Part shown: positions 1 to 10,220 of the stretch, one piece after another
Position numbering within the stretch: the stretch's first letter is position 1
Layout of the letters: each line of letters starts with the position of its first letter
Source of the DNA: Hyphomonadaceae bacterium TMED5
GTDB lineage: Bacteria > Pseudomonadota > Alphaproteobacteria > Caulobacterales > Hyphomonadaceae
Length of the DNA stretch: 64,000 nucleotides
Assembly: GCA_002173095.1 (NCBI GenBank)
Contig: NHBK01000009.1
Coordinates: 434,001-498,000 of the forward strand
Reading direction: 5' to 3'
Made by a program: the position numbers and the translations under genes
Notes under the pieces: generated by a model
What the model was told of the DNA's origin: nothing
The model's input: only the letters and a program-made list of their open reading frames with translations
The model's database searches: none

Positions 1-535
1 CCAATTCGCCGCCTTCGAGTGCCGCAAAACGGTCGCGAAGGTCGTCCGTCACACGCTTAAGGGTGAGACGGTCAACATTCCCATGAACGGCGATACCCAG
101 ATACTGGTCTTCCTGACGCCAGCGAGATACTTGCGCGGGAAAACTCGCCTGTGGCAGATTGCTGATCTGTGCAACGCGGCGTTCGACCTCATCGATGAAT
201 TTATCGATGTCATAGTCATTATAGGATTCCAGGTTCACATAACCGACGCCTTCGCGGGCCGTGCCGGTCATGCTTTTCAGGCCATCCATATCCGCCAGGA
301 CTTCTTCAAGTCGCGTGACGATCTGGTCCTCAATGTCATTTGGAGACGCGCCGGGCCATGAAATAGAGACCGAAGCACCGTTGAAACTTGCCGCCGGGAA
401 GACTTCGCGCTCAAGGCTGTTAAAGCCCATAATGCCGAAGACAATGGCGACAAACATCACCAGATTGGCGGCCACTGAGTTTTTGGCCCACCAGGCGACA
501 ATGCCCTTATGTTCGGTTTGGGATTCGGTGTTCAT
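1..535 (-). CDS. RND efflux permease, N-terminal part (cut by window edge)
   Basis: Inner-membrane proton/substrate antiporter subunit of a tripartite efflux pump. The reverse strand reads from ATG at 535 without a stop to base 1, about 178 residues. A first membrane segment lies near residues 20-40 (NLVMFVAIVFGIMGF), followed by the porter-domain opening typical of AcrB-family proteins (EREVFPAASF, then a PGASPNDIEDQI motif near residue 63). It is the third gene of a minus-strand operon behind the adaptor (61 bp upstream) and the outer-membrane factor. Substrate cannot be told. The C-terminal nine tenths lie outside the window. Confidence 0.9.
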   Translation of the reverse strand, partial: MNTESQTEHKGIVAWWAKNSVAANLVMFVAIVFGIMGFNSLEREVFPAASFNGASVSISWPGASPNDIEDQIVTRLEEVLADMDGLKSMTGTAREGVGYVNLESYNDYDIDKFIDEVERRVAQISNLPQASFPAQVSRWRQEDQYLGIAVHGNVDRLTLKRVTDDLRDRFAALEGGEL

Positions 536-595
536 GGTCGACCTGTGCTTTCCTGCTCTGTCGAGGCGAGCCATTCCTGGCCCGTTTGTTATGTT

Positions 596-1774
596 CTAGT
601 TATTCTCTGCGATGGTGATGTTCATGCCGTCAAACGGGGCCTGAATTGGCGAGAGAATGGCGAGGTCGCCGACTTCTGCGCCGTCATCGAAATATACAAA
701 TTCGCGGTTGGTATAGACCACATTCACTTCGTGAATGTGCATCTTGCTGTCTTCTGGTTCGGCCACGTAAATCAGATTTGATTCACGCAGCGCCGCACGT
801 GGCGCGACCATCACATCAGGGACGATTTCGCCTTCCACCGTTGCGGATACGAACAGACCCGGAGCTAGCGGAACGCCATCTGCCATGCCCTCACCAAACG
901 GGTCTTCAACGACCGTAATGGCAGAGATCATGCGGGTTTGTGTGTCCACAGCCGCCGATGTGCGCGTGATGCGACCGAGCCATTCGCGGCGCTGGCCAGC
1001 AACGTTTGCAGACAGGACGACAGTCGGGCCCGGGCGGTCAGCAGTTTCTTCGAATGCGAAGGACAAACCGAGGCGACCAAGCTCTGTATCGGTCAGTGGC
1101 AGAGCCACTTCGGCGATTTCAGTACCAAACATGCGGCCAAGTGATGTGCCCGTGCCGACATACTGACCGACATCAACTTCTTTAGACCGAATGCGGCCCT
1201 CAAATGGCGCACGGATAACAGTGCGTTCCAGAGCGAGTTCTGCATCACGCAGCTGCGACTGCGCCGCATCAAGAGCGGCCTGAGCTTCAGCCAACTGAGG
1301 CTCACGAAGCGCAAGCGCTGATGGTGTGCCTGTGCCAAGTTCTTCCCAGTCCTGACGGGCAAGTTCGCCTTCGGCTTGCTCTCGAATGAGCGCTTGCTGC
1401 GCGCTGGCTACTTGAGACTGAGCCCGCACGCGAGCGAGTTGATAGTCTGCGTCATCTATACGAACGAGCACATCGCCGCGGCGTACAAATCCACCATCGA
1501 TAAAGGCCGGAGACACATAAGCGATACGGCCTGAAATCTGAGGAGAGATCGCAATCTCCCGGCGTGGCTGGACTTCGCCTTGGCTTGAGACGGTCAGCTG
1601 AAGGTCGTCGCGGATGATTTCCTGTGTGAATACAGCAATACCGCGCGGCGCTTCATCAGCCTCTTCTGGCTTTGGCGACAGGGCGTTAAGCGCTAAAAAT
1701 CCGCCAACGCCCAACACTCCGATGATAACAAAAGGGGCGGCGATTGCGATGATTTTGCTGGCAGTGCTCATCAT
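596..1774 (-). CDS. RND efflux periplasmic adaptor (HlyD/AcrA family)
   Basis: Membrane fusion protein joining the inner-membrane pump to the outer-membrane channel. At 392 residues it has the usual family length. An N-terminal membrane anchor (residues 7-30) is followed by a lipoyl-like half motif (SPQISGRIAYVSP), a coiled-coil hairpin rich in Ala/Gln/Glu at about residues 110-180, the second lipoyl half (VIRAPFEGRI) and beta-barrel domains. Its start overlaps the stop of the outer-membrane factor gene by four bases (ATGA), so the two are translationally coupled. The first two codons are both ATG; either could be used. Confidence 0.92.
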   Translation of the reverse strand: MMSTASKIIAIAAPFVIIGVLGVGGFLALNALSPKPEEADEAPRGIAVFTQEIIRDDLQLTVSSQGEVQPRREIAISPQISGRIAYVSPAFIDGGFVRRGDVLVRIDDADYQLARVRAQSQVASAQQALIREQAEGELARQDWEELGTGTPSALALREPQLAEAQAALDAAQSQLRDAELALERTVIRAPFEGRIRSKEVDVGQYVGTGTSLGRMFGTEIAEVALPLTDTELGRLGLSFAFEETADRPGPTVVLSANVAGQRREWLGRITRTSAAVDTQTRMISAITVVEDPFGEGMADGVPLAPGLFVSATVEGEIVPDVMVAPRAALRESNLIYVAEPEDSKMHIHEVNVVYTNREFVYFDDGAEVGDLAILSPIQAPFDGMNITIAENN

Positions 1775-3195
1775 TCAGTTCCTTCGGATGGACTTTCGGC
1801 TGGGAGAATGTCTGCTGGCAGATCTCCCCCGAGTGCGAGATGAAATTGGACACGGTTCACGGCGCGCGATGTGCGGATGGAAATCAGGTTTCCTTCCGCT
1901 GTGATGCGGCGGGGTTGTGTGTCGATCAGGTTGAAAATTGTGGTCAGACCGTTCTGATACTGGCGCTCGGCAAGGCTTTCAGCCGCCAGCGCTTCTTCAT
2001 AAGCGCGCTGTTGAGCTTCGACCTGCAGGGCCAGATATTCATCGGCAGAAAGGGCGTCTTCGACTTCCTTCCACGCATTCAGAACCGTGGTGACATAGTT
2101 ATAGCCGGTCAGACGGGCTTGTGATTCCGCCGCTTCGATATTGGCCTGAAGAACACCGCCATTATAGAGCGGCGCTGACAGGGATGAGACGACCTGGCCT
2201 GCAATATATTCAGGGTCGAGAAGGTTCTCGATAATGTCTGATGTATTGAAGAGGTTCGCTGTCAGAGACAGGGACGGACGAAGGGCAAGGCGTGCCTGCT
2301 CAACGCGGAACCCGGCCGCAGCGATGCTCGCTTCAGCGGAGGCAATGTCCGGACGGCGCGCCAGAAGGCTGGTCGGTTCACCGGCGCCTGAAATTGGCGG
2401 CAAGACTGTTGGTGTTGTCAGGGCTTCAATCTCATTGGCTGGATAGCGGCCCAGAAGAATTTCGATCGCGCGTCGGGCGTTTCCGGTTTGCTGTTGGCGG
2501 GCAAACAGAGAGGCCTCAGCGGAGGCGAGCGTGCTGCGCGCAGTACGCACATCAAGCGCGTCGACCAGGCCGAACCCGTAGCGACGCTCAGTGAGTGAAA
2601 GAATGCGTTGGCGGGCAGAAACTGTTGCTTCTGCGAGTGCTTCCTGACGGACAGCATCAATCAGTTGAAGCCATGAGATCGCTGTGTTTCCGGCCAGAGA
2701 CAGGCGCGCTGCGGCAAAGTCAGCTTCGCTGGCGACCAGGTCAGCATCAGCTGCGGCGACACCTGCAGAGATCCGGCCCCAAAGGTCAACTTCCCAGCTG
2801 GCATTTGCGCCAATCCGATAGCTGACCGTATCAGAACGGTTCGGTGAACCTCCGATTTCCACAACTGAGCTAGTGCCTGTCGCGCTTCCGCTTGCGCCGA
2901 GCGATGGCAGGCTGTTGCCATATGTCGAACGGGCAGCAGCGCGAGCGGCTTCGACGCGGGCATAGCTTGCGCTGATGCCCGGATTGTTTGCAAGCGCTTC
3001 TTTGATGAGGTCCGTCATCAGCGGATCTTCAAATGTCGACACCCAGTCACCGATTGGCGGCACAGGCGCAGTTTCACCCTGTGCCCAGCTCGCAGGGCGT
3101 TCAGGTGAAGGCAGATTTACCGTTTCCGGTGCAGATTGCAGGCTTGCACACCCCGACAGTGCAACAGCGCCGACAAGCAAAAGCTGGGCTCGCAT
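1771..3195 (-). CDS. RND efflux outer-membrane lipoprotein (NodT family)
   Basis: Outer-membrane channel of the tripartite efflux system. Residues 1-16 form a lipoprotein signal with lipobox LSGC, so the mature protein would be acylated at Cys16. Two repeated OEP (TolC-like) halves follow: a long Ala-rich helical region around residues 80-230 and a second around 280-450. The length of 474 residues is typical for NodT-type factors. It is the promoter-proximal gene of the OMF-adaptor-permease operon; the 211 bp upstream are AT-rich and hold the divergent phoR start. No local repressor gene is visible beside it. Confidence 0.92.
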   Translation of the reverse strand: MRAQLLLVGAVALSGCASLQSAPETVNLPSPERPASWAQGETAPVPPIGDWVSTFEDPLMTDLIKEALANNPGISASYARVEAARAAARSTYGNSLPSLGASGSATGTSSVVEIGGSPNRSDTVSYRIGANASWEVDLWGRISAGVAAADADLVASEADFAAARLSLAGNTAISWLQLIDAVRQEALAEATVSARQRILSLTERRYGFGLVDALDVRTARSTLASAEASLFARQQQTGNARRAIEILLGRYPANEIEALTTPTVLPPISGAGEPTSLLARRPDIASAEASIAAAGFRVEQARLALRPSLSLTANLFNTSDIIENLLDPEYIAGQVVSSLSAPLYNGGVLQANIEAAESQARLTGYNYVTTVLNAWKEVEDALSADEYLALQVEAQQRAYEEALAAESLAERQYQNGLTTIFNLIDTQPRRITAEGNLISIRTSRAVNRVQFHLALGGDLPADILPAESPSEGTE

Positions 3196-3321
3196 AAGAT
3201 ACTCCGATTTGAGGTTCCGGGATAAAAGACGCGTTTTTGATTGTTAACAAAAAATTATCGCAAAACAATATGTACGAAAAATGTCCCACCAATCACTAAA
3301 CATACTTAGAAAAACAGCGTT

Positions 3322-3339
3322 TTGTCATGAAGCTGATAC
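3322..3339 (+). promoter_or_regulatory. possible Pho box upstream of phoR
   Basis: TTGTCAT, four bases, then CTGATAC: two heptamers at the 11-bp pitch of a PhoB site. The first matches the consensus CTGTCAT at six of seven positions, the second at only four. It lies about 70 bp before the phoR start, where autoregulation by PhoB would be expected. The weak second half keeps confidence low. Confidence 0.35.
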
Positions 3340-3406
3340 GTTCATCTGGGAAATAGAGTGATACCGTGCCAAAATCGCGACAGATGAAATCAGGCCGGAA
3401 AAGAAT

Positions 3407-4891
3407 TTGGGAAAAGAAATAACAAATTCGTCTGAAGATACCGGGGAGCCAACACGCTTCCTTGCTGAGCGTACGCGTCGGCGCGACTTTGTCGTGCTGG
3501 GGCTGATTGTGCTCGGAATTCTGGGCGTTTTGTTCATTTCAGGCACTCTGGATGTGAGTGAAGTCTTTACGGCTTTTCTGATTTTCTGCTTTGCCGGGCT
3601 GGCCTTTTATCTGTCGACGGAGCCGGATGCGCGTGGATATCAGGGCGAGCCGGTCAAGGCGGCAGGAACGGTTGCGCCTGATTCGGCAAAATCTGGTCCG
3701 GCGACCCGTCCGGGTGCATTTCGTGAAGAATTGCTGTCTGTGATCAGCGCTTATCCTGAGCCTGCACTCCTGACAGGCTTTGATGGTCGCATTGTCGCAA
3801 GCAATGAACTTGCGGCCGATGTGTTCCGGCTTCCGAGACATGGGATTGGGCTGGGATCTTCCATCATTCGCCGCCCCGATGTGCTGGCTGAGCTTGAGAA
3901 AATTTCCAAAGGGCTGATGCCGGACCCGCTCGAAATTGAGGTCACGGGCACGCCCGATCAGTATTTTCGGGTCAGTCTTCAACCTCTCACCCTGATGGGC
4001 GAGACGATGGTCCTCATTGCGCTTGATGAGTTGACAGAGCTTCGTCGGGCCGAGAAAGCCCGGGCCGACTTTCTGGCCAATGCGAGCCATGAGCTGCGCA
4101 CGCCGCTCACATCATTGGCTGGCTTTATCGAAACCATGCGTGGTCCGGCAAAAGATGACCCTGAATCCTGGGACCGGTTTCTGGAGATCATGTACGGCCA
4201 GACAGAGCGTATGCGCCGCCTGATCCATGACCTGCTCTCGCTGTCACGCATCGAGTTGAACGAGCATTTGCGTCCGAACCAGAAGGTCGATCTGGCGCTT
4301 GTCGTGGCCGAAGGCGTAGAGGCGCTCGTTCCGGTCGCACGGGATAAAGGCCTGGAGCTTGAGCTGATTCAGTCGGCGGAAACCGCGCCCATTTATGCTG
4401 TGCGCGATGAAATGGTGCAGGTGATCCAGAACCTCATCGATAACGCGCTCAAATATTCGCCCGACGGTACAGCCGTACGTGTTGAGGTGTCTGCGGGGCT
4501 CGATCTTGAACAGGCGCGAACCTTCGCAGGGCGTCGCTGGCCGAATGCAGCGCGTATTTCCATCGTGCAAAGCCGGCCTGACCCGAAAGCGCGTTTCGCC
4601 GTGTTCCGCGTCAGCGATGAGGGGCAGGGCATTGACCGCGAGCACCTGCCGCGACTGGGAGAGCGTTTCTATCGGGTAGATGAAGGCCGGGATCGCTCTG
4701 TCGGGGGTACAGGGCTGGGTCTTGCAATTGTAAAACACATCGTGGCTCGACATCGCGGTGGCCTGATGGTGGAAAGTGAGATGGGACGTGGATCAGCCTT
4801 TGGAATCTGGCTGCCACTTACATCTCAATCAAGTTCTGTTCCCGAACCTGTGCCACGAGATGAGGATAAAACTCTTCCGTCTCCGGACTGA
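3407..4891 (+). CDS. phoR: phosphate regulon sensor histidine kinase PhoR
   Basis: Membrane sensor kinase that phosphorylates PhoB under phosphate limitation. Two hydrophobic segments lie near residues 28-47 and 52-68, then a PAS-like domain (about 105-205), HisKA with the H-box SHELRTPLTSL (His228) and a HATPase domain with N-box NLIDNALKYSP and G-boxes DEGQGI and GGTGLGL. The frame upstream is closed by a TGA at 3359, and no in-frame ATG or GTG precedes TTG 3407, which has a GGAAAAG stretch before it. The start is therefore probably TTG. It is first in the phoR-pstCAB-phoU-phoB cluster, the order known from Caulobacter. Confidence 0.92.
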   Translation: MGKEITNSSEDTGEPTRFLAERTRRRDFVVLGLIVLGILGVLFISGTLDVSEVFTAFLIFCFAGLAFYLSTEPDARGYQGEPVKAAGTVAPDSAKSGPATRPGAFREELLSVISAYPEPALLTGFDGRIVASNELAADVFRLPRHGIGLGSSIIRRPDVLAELEKISKGLMPDPLEIEVTGTPDQYFRVSLQPLTLMGETMVLIALDELTELRRAEKARADFLANASHELRTPLTSLAGFIETMRGPAKDDPESWDRFLEIMYGQTERMRRLIHDLLSLSRIELNEHLRPNQKVDLALVVAEGVEALVPVARDKGLELELIQSAETAPIYAVRDEMVQVIQNLIDNALKYSPDGTAVRVEVSAGLDLEQARTFAGRRWPNAARISIVQSRPDPKARFAVFRVSDEGQGIDREHLPRLGERFYRVDEGRDRSVGGTGLGLAIVKHIVARHRGGLMVESEMGRGSAFGIWLPLTSQSSSVPEPVPRDEDKTLPSPD

Positions 4892-4913
4892 AATAAAACC
4901 GTCGTGTTTTATT
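4892..4913. repeat. inverted repeat in the phoR-pstC gap
   Basis: AATAAAAC and GTTTTATT are perfect 8-bp arms around a six-base loop (CGTCGT), starting immediately after the phoR stop codon. It could be a weak hairpin setting phoR and pstC transcript levels, or an operator; no long T run follows on either strand. Confidence 0.4.
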
Positions 4914-4951
4914 GATAGTGAAGTATTTTTCCCAGCCAGCAGTAAGTCTAT

Positions 4952-6178
4952 ATGCCAGCCATTCAGGATATCCTCGCAGCCGTCGCTGTCGTCGCATCAC
5001 TCGCGTTTCTCGCGGGTCGTACGCGTGCGATGACGCTTGCGCGGATTGAAGGCGTCCCGCTGACATCGCTGTCGGTCTATTATGGCTGGTATTGTACGCT
5101 TGGCTCGCTCCTGCCGACCTTTCTGGCGGGTGTGATTGGCTGGTTTCTGCCCATTTCCGATACGGCGCTCGGCGTTGCACTTCCTGTGATTGCGGTTGTC
5201 AGCGCGGTGGTGTGCGTGATGCAGATTTCGCCTGAACTGCATACACAGCGCCGGGTGGAAAAGCTGATCAAAGGCATGTTGCTGGCCAGCGGTGTGGTCG
5301 CCATTCTGACGACGCTTGGCATTGTGCTCTCGCTCATTTTCGAGACCGGGCAGTTCTTCCGGAGTGATCGCGTCAGTGTGCTGAATTTCTTCTTCGGCAC
5401 AGAGTGGAGCGCTCAGACATCTGCATCCTTCGGCGCACTTCCGCTCTTCTTCGGGACGTTTTTCGTTGCGGGCATTGCGATACTTGTCGCTGCGCCGATT
5501 GGCCTGTTTTCTGCGATTTATCTGTCAGAGTATGCCTCGCCGCGCAGCCGCGCGCTGATCAAGCCCGTGCTTGAAGTGCTGGCTGGCATTCCGACCGTGG
5601 TCTACGGCTTTTTCGCTATTCTGGTCGTTGCGCCATTGGTTCGCCAATTCGGTATGGCGCTGGACGATATTCTACGCCCGCTCAATGGCGGCGAGACGGT
5701 GATTGCGGCTCAACCGAAAAGCGCGCTGGCAGCAGGCCTCGTTATGGGTGTGATGATCATCCCGTTCATTTCATCCCTGTCTGATGATGTGCTGCGCACA
5801 GTACCCAGCAAGCTGAAGAATGGCGCGCTGGGGGTGGGCGCGACCCGCGCAGAAATGATGGCGGATATCGTTCTTCCGGTTGCGTTTCCCGGGCTTATGG
5901 CGGCACTTTTGCTGGCGATCAGCCGCGCCATTGGTGAGACCATGATTGTGGTTATGGCGGCAGGTGAACGCGCCAATCTCACGGTCAATCCGTTTGAGGA
6001 CATCACCACCGTCACCGTTCAAATTGTGGCGCTGATGACCGGCGACCCGGAATTCGACAATCCGCGCACGCTGTCAGCCTTCGCGCTGGGCGCGGTCTTG
6101 TTTGTTCTCACCTTAGTGTTCAATGCGTTTTCGCAATGGATCGTAGAACGTCAGAGGAAACGCTATGCCGGCCTCTGA
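4952..6178 (+). CDS. pstC: phosphate ABC transporter permease PstC
   Basis: One of two inner-membrane permeases of the high-affinity phosphate importer. At 408 residues it is longer than E. coli PstC (319) because of an extra N-terminal region with about four hydrophobic segments (residues 1-125). The permease core starts near FFFGTEWSA and contains the EYASPRSRALIKPVLEVLAGIP and GVGATRAEMMADIVLP (EAA-loop) motifs. ATG 4952 follows phoR by 60 bp. The gene overlaps pstA by 14 bp, so co-translation is likely. Confidence 0.95.
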   Translation: MPAIQDILAAVAVVASLAFLAGRTRAMTLARIEGVPLTSLSVYYGWYCTLGSLLPTFLAGVIGWFLPISDTALGVALPVIAVVSAVVCVMQISPELHTQRRVEKLIKGMLLASGVVAILTTLGIVLSLIFETGQFFRSDRVSVLNFFFGTEWSAQTSASFGALPLFFGTFFVAGIAILVAAPIGLFSAIYLSEYASPRSRALIKPVLEVLAGIPTVVYGFFAILVVAPLVRQFGMALDDILRPLNGGETVIAAQPKSALAAGLVMGVMIIPFISSLSDDVLRTVPSKLKNGALGVGATRAEMMADIVLPVAFPGLMAALLLAISRAIGETMIVVMAAGERANLTVNPFEDITTVTVQIVALMTGDPEFDNPRTLSAFALGAVLFVLTLVFNAFSQWIVERQRKRYAGL

Positions 6179-7901
6179 TCGCCTCACACCGACCCAGAAC
6201 AAAGCGTTTGCGCGTCGCATGAACCGGCGTCGCCGGGCCGATGCACGGTTCAAAATTTATGGCCAGGCCGCGGTGGTGATGGCGCTCTGCCTGCTGGTCA
6301 CGCTTCTTGTGTCGATTGGCCTTGAGGCGCGGTCGGCCTTTACCCGCCATGACCTGGCGCTGGATATGCATTTGTCCGGAACGGATTCGCGTACTCTGTA
6401 TGAAGACATCCGGTCCGACATTATTGGCCGTTTCGACCTCTCCGAAAATCGTGCAGGCCGGATTGAGCTGTCTGAAATGGTCAGCCGTCTCGCATCAGGT
6501 CCGATCTCTGATCAGCTGGAAGAGACGGGCGTTGATATGACCCGTAGCTACCGGGTGCAGGTTCCGCTGTTTGATGAGGGCGATCTCTATCTCAAAGGTC
6601 GCTCGACCGATGTTGAACGCTCACATATGGAAGCCAATCTGATCGGCGAGACCCTCTTATCCGGTCGGTTTGAACGCGATCTGGACCGTTTGCACTATTG
6701 GCAGCGCGAACAGATTGAACAATTGCGTCGTAATGAGCTTATGCCCGCTCATCGTATGTTTGCAGGTCTGACCAGGCAGCTCGCAAACGCGCCCGATGAT
6801 CGTTCCATCCGTATTCGTCTGGAGGGCGCAGAGCGCCGTGTGCGCCATCTGGAATCGCGGATTGAAGACCAGGAAGCGGCGCTTCTGGCCGATGAGCTGG
6901 AGCTAAATGACCAGATGCCGACAATTTTGCTGCGTCTGGAAAATGGCTGGGCGCGTGCGGTTTCTGTCAGTGCAGATCAGATCAGATTTGAATGGTTGTT
7001 GGAGGGCGCTGAAGGCCACGCGCAGGTCATGAACATGTTGCTGCTCTCCACGCCGGAATTGCAGCGCTCCATCTCTGATATTCAGATTGCAGCGATTGAG
7101 ACCTTCCGGACCAATGGCAATATCCGGTCCGTTTTTAACGGCAATTTGTTTGCGAATGGCGATTCTTCTGAATCAGAATTTGCGGGCGTTCTGTCCGGTA
7201 TGATCGGGTCGATCCTGATCATCATTGTGACCATGGCGCTGGCTGTGCCGGTGGGTATTGCCGCGGCGGTCTATCTGGAAGAGTTCGCGCCGCGCAATGC
7301 GCTGACGAGCTTCATTCAGGTGAATATCAACAATCTGGCTGCTGTGCCGTCCATTGTGTTTGGCCTTCTGGGCGCGGCGATTTTTGTAAATGGTGTCGTT
7401 ATTCCAATACCGTTTGTGGATCAGGCGCTGACACTTGGCGGCGGGCTGGGGCGTGGCTGGCCGCTGGTCGGCGGTATCGTGCTGGCGCTGATGACCATGC
7501 CGACCATTATCATTTCATCTCGGGCGGCTCTGGCCTCCGTGCCAAATTCTGTGCGTCAGGCCGCGCTGGCTGTTGGCGCGACGCGTCTCCAGACGATCAA
7601 CCACCATGTCTTGCCCATTGCTGCGCCCGGCATTCTGACGGGCTCGATCATTGGTCTGGCGCAGGCGCTGGGTGAGACAGCGCCGCTTTTGCTGATTGGC
7701 ATGGTGGCATTCATTGGTGAGCTACCGACCGGCGTGACGGATCGCTCAACGGCGCTTCCTGTTCTGATTTTTCAATGGTCTACCCGCGCAGAACGGGCCT
7801 GGGAACCAATGACGTCTGCGGCGATCATCATTCTGCTGCTTCTTTTGCTGGTCCTGAATGCGGTGGCTGTCTGGCTACGACTGAGGTATGAAAAACGATG
7901 A
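6165..7901 (+). CDS. pstA: phosphate ABC transporter permease PstA with large periplasmic insert
   Basis: Second permease of the Pst importer. It has 578 residues, nearly twice E. coli PstA, because about 280 residues follow the first membrane segment (near 28-48) before the permease core. That stretch is hydrophilic and includes a coiled-coil-like part near 150-240; it resembles the DUF3333 region seen in alphaproteobacterial PstA. The core carries the YLEEFAPRN and [17 protein letters not shown] motifs. ATG 6165 is preceded by AGAGGAAA. The gene overlaps pstC by 14 bp and pstB by four (ATGA). Confidence 0.95.
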   Translation: MPASDRLTPTQNKAFARRMNRRRRADARFKIYGQAAVVMALCLLVTLLVSIGLEARSAFTRHDLALDMHLSGTDSRTLYEDIRSDIIGRFDLSENRAGRIELSEMVSRLASGPISDQLEETGVDMTRSYRVQVPLFDEGDLYLKGRSTDVERSHMEANLIGETLLSGRFERDLDRLHYWQREQIEQLRRNELMPAHRMFAGLTRQLANAPDDRSIRIRLEGAERRVRHLESRIEDQEAALLADELELNDQMPTILLRLENGWARAVSVSADQIRFEWLLEGAEGHAQVMNMLLLSTPELQRSISDIQIAAIETFRTNGNIRSVFNGNLFANGDSSESEFAGVLSGMIGSILIIIVTMALAVPVGIAAAVYLEEFAPRNALTSFIQVNINNLAAVPSIVFGLLGAAIFVNGVVIPIPFVDQALTLGGGLGRGWPLVGGIVLALMTMPTIIISSRAALASVPNSVRQAALAVGATRLQTINHHVLPIAAPGILTGSIIGLAQALGETAPLLLIGMVAFIGELPTGVTDRSTALPVLIFQWSTRAERAWEPMTSAAIIILLLLLLVLNAVAVWLRLRYEKR

Positions 7902-8716
7902 GTGAGCCTATCCTCCCATCAGCCGAACCCGTGCACCGCGGTGATGAAACCGCAGGCCATAAGGTCAAAATTTCCGCGCGCAATGTGACGGTGACCTATG
8001 ATGATGCCGTGGCCATTAATGATGTCAGTCTGGAGATTCCAGATAAATCCGTCATGGCGTTTATCGGTCCGTCCGGGTGCGGAAAATCGACCATTTTGCG
8101 GTGCTTCAATCGAATGAATGACACGATTGAAAGTTGCCGCGTGCGCGGCGAAATTCTCATCGATGATGAGAGCATTCTTCAGAAACAGGTCGACCCGGTA
8201 AATCTGCGTGCGCGCGTAGGTATGGTGTTTCAGGACCCGAACCCGTTTCCGAAAACGGTGTTCGACAATATCGCTTACGGCCCGCGTATTCACGGGATTG
8301 CAGCATCGAAGAGCGATCTGGAAGAGATCGTCTCAAACAGTCTGCAACGTGCGGGCTTGTGGGATGAAGTGAAAGACAGTCTTCATCGACCCGGCACTTC
8401 ACTTTCGGGCGGTCAGCAGCAGCGTCTGGTGATTGCGCGCGCGATCGCCATCAACCCGGAAGTTATCCTCATGGATGAGCCGTGTTCAGCGCTGGATCCG
8501 ATTGCGACCGCACGTATCGAAGAGCTGATCGATGAATTGCGCGAGAATTACTGTATTGTGATCGTGACGCACTCCATGTCGCAAGCGGCGCGGATTTCGC
8601 AGAATACCGCATTTTTCGACCGTGGAGAGCTGATCGAAACCGGGACGACGGAACAGATTTTCACCAATCCGAGACAGTCACGCACGCATGACTATATCAC
8701 GGGTCGGTACGGGTAA
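7898..8716 (+). CDS. pstB: phosphate ABC transporter ATPase PstB
   Basis: Cytoplasmic ATPase that powers phosphate import and, with PhoU, feeds the phosphate signal to PhoR. Walker A is GPSGCGKST (about residue 57), the Q-loop lies in [10 protein letters not shown], the signature is LSGGQQQR, Walker B is [12 protein letters not shown] and the switch His is in IVTHSM. At 272 residues it has about 20 more at the N-terminus than E. coli PstB. Start overlaps the pstA stop. Confidence 0.97.
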   Translation: MSEPILPSAEPVHRGDETAGHKVKISARNVTVTYDDAVAINDVSLEIPDKSVMAFIGPSGCGKSTILRCFNRMNDTIESCRVRGEILIDDESILQKQVDPVNLRARVGMVFQDPNPFPKTVFDNIAYGPRIHGIAASKSDLEEIVSNSLQRAGLWDEVKDSLHRPGTSLSGGQQQRLVIARAIAINPEVILMDEPCSALDPIATARIEELIDELRENYCIVIVTHSMSQAARISQNTAFFDRGELIETGTTEQIFTNPRQSRTHDYITGRYG

Positions 8717-8736
8717 GAGGATAAGGGAAAGTGATT

Positions 8737-9441
8737 GTGGCAACTAATCATACGCTTAAAGCCTTCACCAGTGAGCTAAACGCGCTGACCAGCGATGTGC
8801 TGCGCATGGGCGGCATGGCCGAGGCCATGATCGCTGACATGGCGACGGCCTTTGCGCGCGGCGATATGGAACTGGCTCAGCAGGTTATCGATCGCGACGC
8901 CGAAGTGGACGCGCTGGAAAGTCGTCTGGAACGCGAGATTATGCGTCTTCTGGCGCTGCGCCAGCCTGTCGCTCAGGACCTTCGGGGCATCATTGCGGCG
9001 CTTAAGGTTTCCAATGATCTGGAACGTGTTGGTGACCTCGCCAAGAATGTCTGTAAGCGGCTTCTCGCTATGGGCGAAGAACATGGCGCGATTGGTCAGA
9101 AAAGCGTTGAGCGCATGTCACGCGCTGTTCGTTTGCAGCTGAAAGCGGTGCTGGATGCGTATTCGACACAGAATGCGCAGGAAGCGATTGATGTCTGGCT
9201 GCACGATGAGGAAATCGACGAGCATTATAACAGCATGTTCCGCGAAGTCCTGACCTATATGATGGAAGACCCGCGCAAGATTAGCATGGGCGCCCATCTT
9301 CTTTTCATTGCGAAAAACCTCGAACGCATTGGCGATCATTGTACGAATATAGCAGAAGTTGTACATTTTTTCGTCACCGGCGAGGAGCTACCTTTAACCC
9401 GGCCACAGGCAACCGACCTCGGCCGTACCAGCGAAGCGTAA
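8737..9441 (+). CDS. phoU: phosphate transport regulator PhoU
   Basis: Negative regulator that links PstB to PhoR and keeps the Pho regulon off when phosphate is plentiful. About 234 residues with the two repeated PhoU helical bundles, each bearing the ERIGD/ERVGD metal-binding signature (NDLERVGDLAKN near 95, NLERIGDHCTNIAE near 198). Two GTG codons, at 8731 and 8737, can start it; AAGGG at 8723 is correctly spaced for 8737, and the family start (M-A-T-N-H-T) agrees. It lies 20 bp after pstB and 15 bp before phoB. Confidence 0.95.
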   Translation: MATNHTLKAFTSELNALTSDVLRMGGMAEAMIADMATAFARGDMELAQQVIDRDAEVDALESRLEREIMRLLALRQPVAQDLRGIIAALKVSNDLERVGDLAKNVCKRLLAMGEEHGAIGQKSVERMSRAVRLQLKAVLDAYSTQNAQEAIDVWLHDEEIDEHYNSMFREVLTYMMEDPRKISMGAHLLFIAKNLERIGDHCTNIAEVVHFFVTGEELPLTRPQATDLGRTSEA

Positions 9442-9456
9442 GTACGGGAAAAACAG

Positions 9457-10164
9457 ATGACACCCTATATTCTGATCGCCGAAGACGAAGATCCGGTCAT
9501 TGAGCTGCTTCGATACAATCTGGAACGCGAAGGCTATGAAGTCGGCGTGGCCAAGGATGGTGAAGAAGCGCTTGTCATGATGAAGGAGCGCGCGCCAGAC
9601 TTGCTATTGCTGGACTGGATGCTGCCGAAAGTGACTGGCATTGAGGTTTGCCGCCAGACGCGGAGCCGCTCTGAGACGCGCAATCTGCCAATCATTATGG
9701 TCACGGCACGTACCGAAGAATCTGACCGAATTCGCGGGCTGGACACAGGCGCAGATGACTATATCGCCAAGCCGTTCTCGACGACCGAGCTGATGGCCCG
9801 CATTCGCGCTGTTCTGCGTCGTATTCGTCCGGGTCTTGCTGAAGACGTACTGCGCTGCGCCGATATCGAAATCAATCGTGGCGCGCACACAGTGATGCGT
9901 GGTGGGCAGGAATTGCATCTTGGACCGACAGAGTTTCGACTTCTGGACTATCTGATGCAGCGTCCGGGCCGGGTCTTTTCCCGTGAGCAATTGCTGGATG
10001 CGGTCTGGGGCTCTGACGTTTATGTGGAAGCGCGCACGGTTGATGTTCACATTGGTCGCTTGCGCAAAGCGCTCAACAAATATTCCGAAATCGACCTGAT
10101 CCGCACGGTCCGGTCTGCAGGCTATTCTCTCGTGCCGCCGAAGGAAGATCAGTTCGTCGGCTAA
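9457..10164 (+). CDS. phoB: phosphate regulon response regulator PhoB
   Basis: DNA-binding response regulator phosphorylated by PhoR; activates phosphate-starvation genes. Receiver domain in residues 1-120 with acidic pair EDED, phosphoacceptor Asp in LLLLDWMLP, the Thr in IMVTAR and Lys in IAKPFS. The winged-helix (OmpR type) domain in residues 130-230 has the recognition helix region VYVEARTVDVHIGRLRKAL. 235 residues, normal length. Last gene of the phosphate cluster. Confidence 0.96.
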   Translation: MTPYILIAEDEDPVIELLRYNLEREGYEVGVAKDGEEALVMMKERAPDLLLLDWMLPKVTGIEVCRQTRSRSETRNLPIIMVTARTEESDRIRGLDTGADDYIAKPFSTTELMARIRAVLRRIRPGLAEDVLRCADIEINRGAHTVMRGGQELHLGPTEFRLLDYLMQRPGRVFSREQLLDAVWGSDVYVEARTVDVHIGRLRKALNKYSEIDLIRTVRSAGYSLVPPKEDQFVG

Positions 10165-10220
10165 GCGATCGGGAAATTCTCCCTTTCGTTCTACATTCAC
10201 GCTGAGCTAAACACATACAG

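Noticed and set aside
3384-3422. ATG 3384 as phoR start
   Set aside because: Out of frame with the kinase; it reads 12 codons to a stop.
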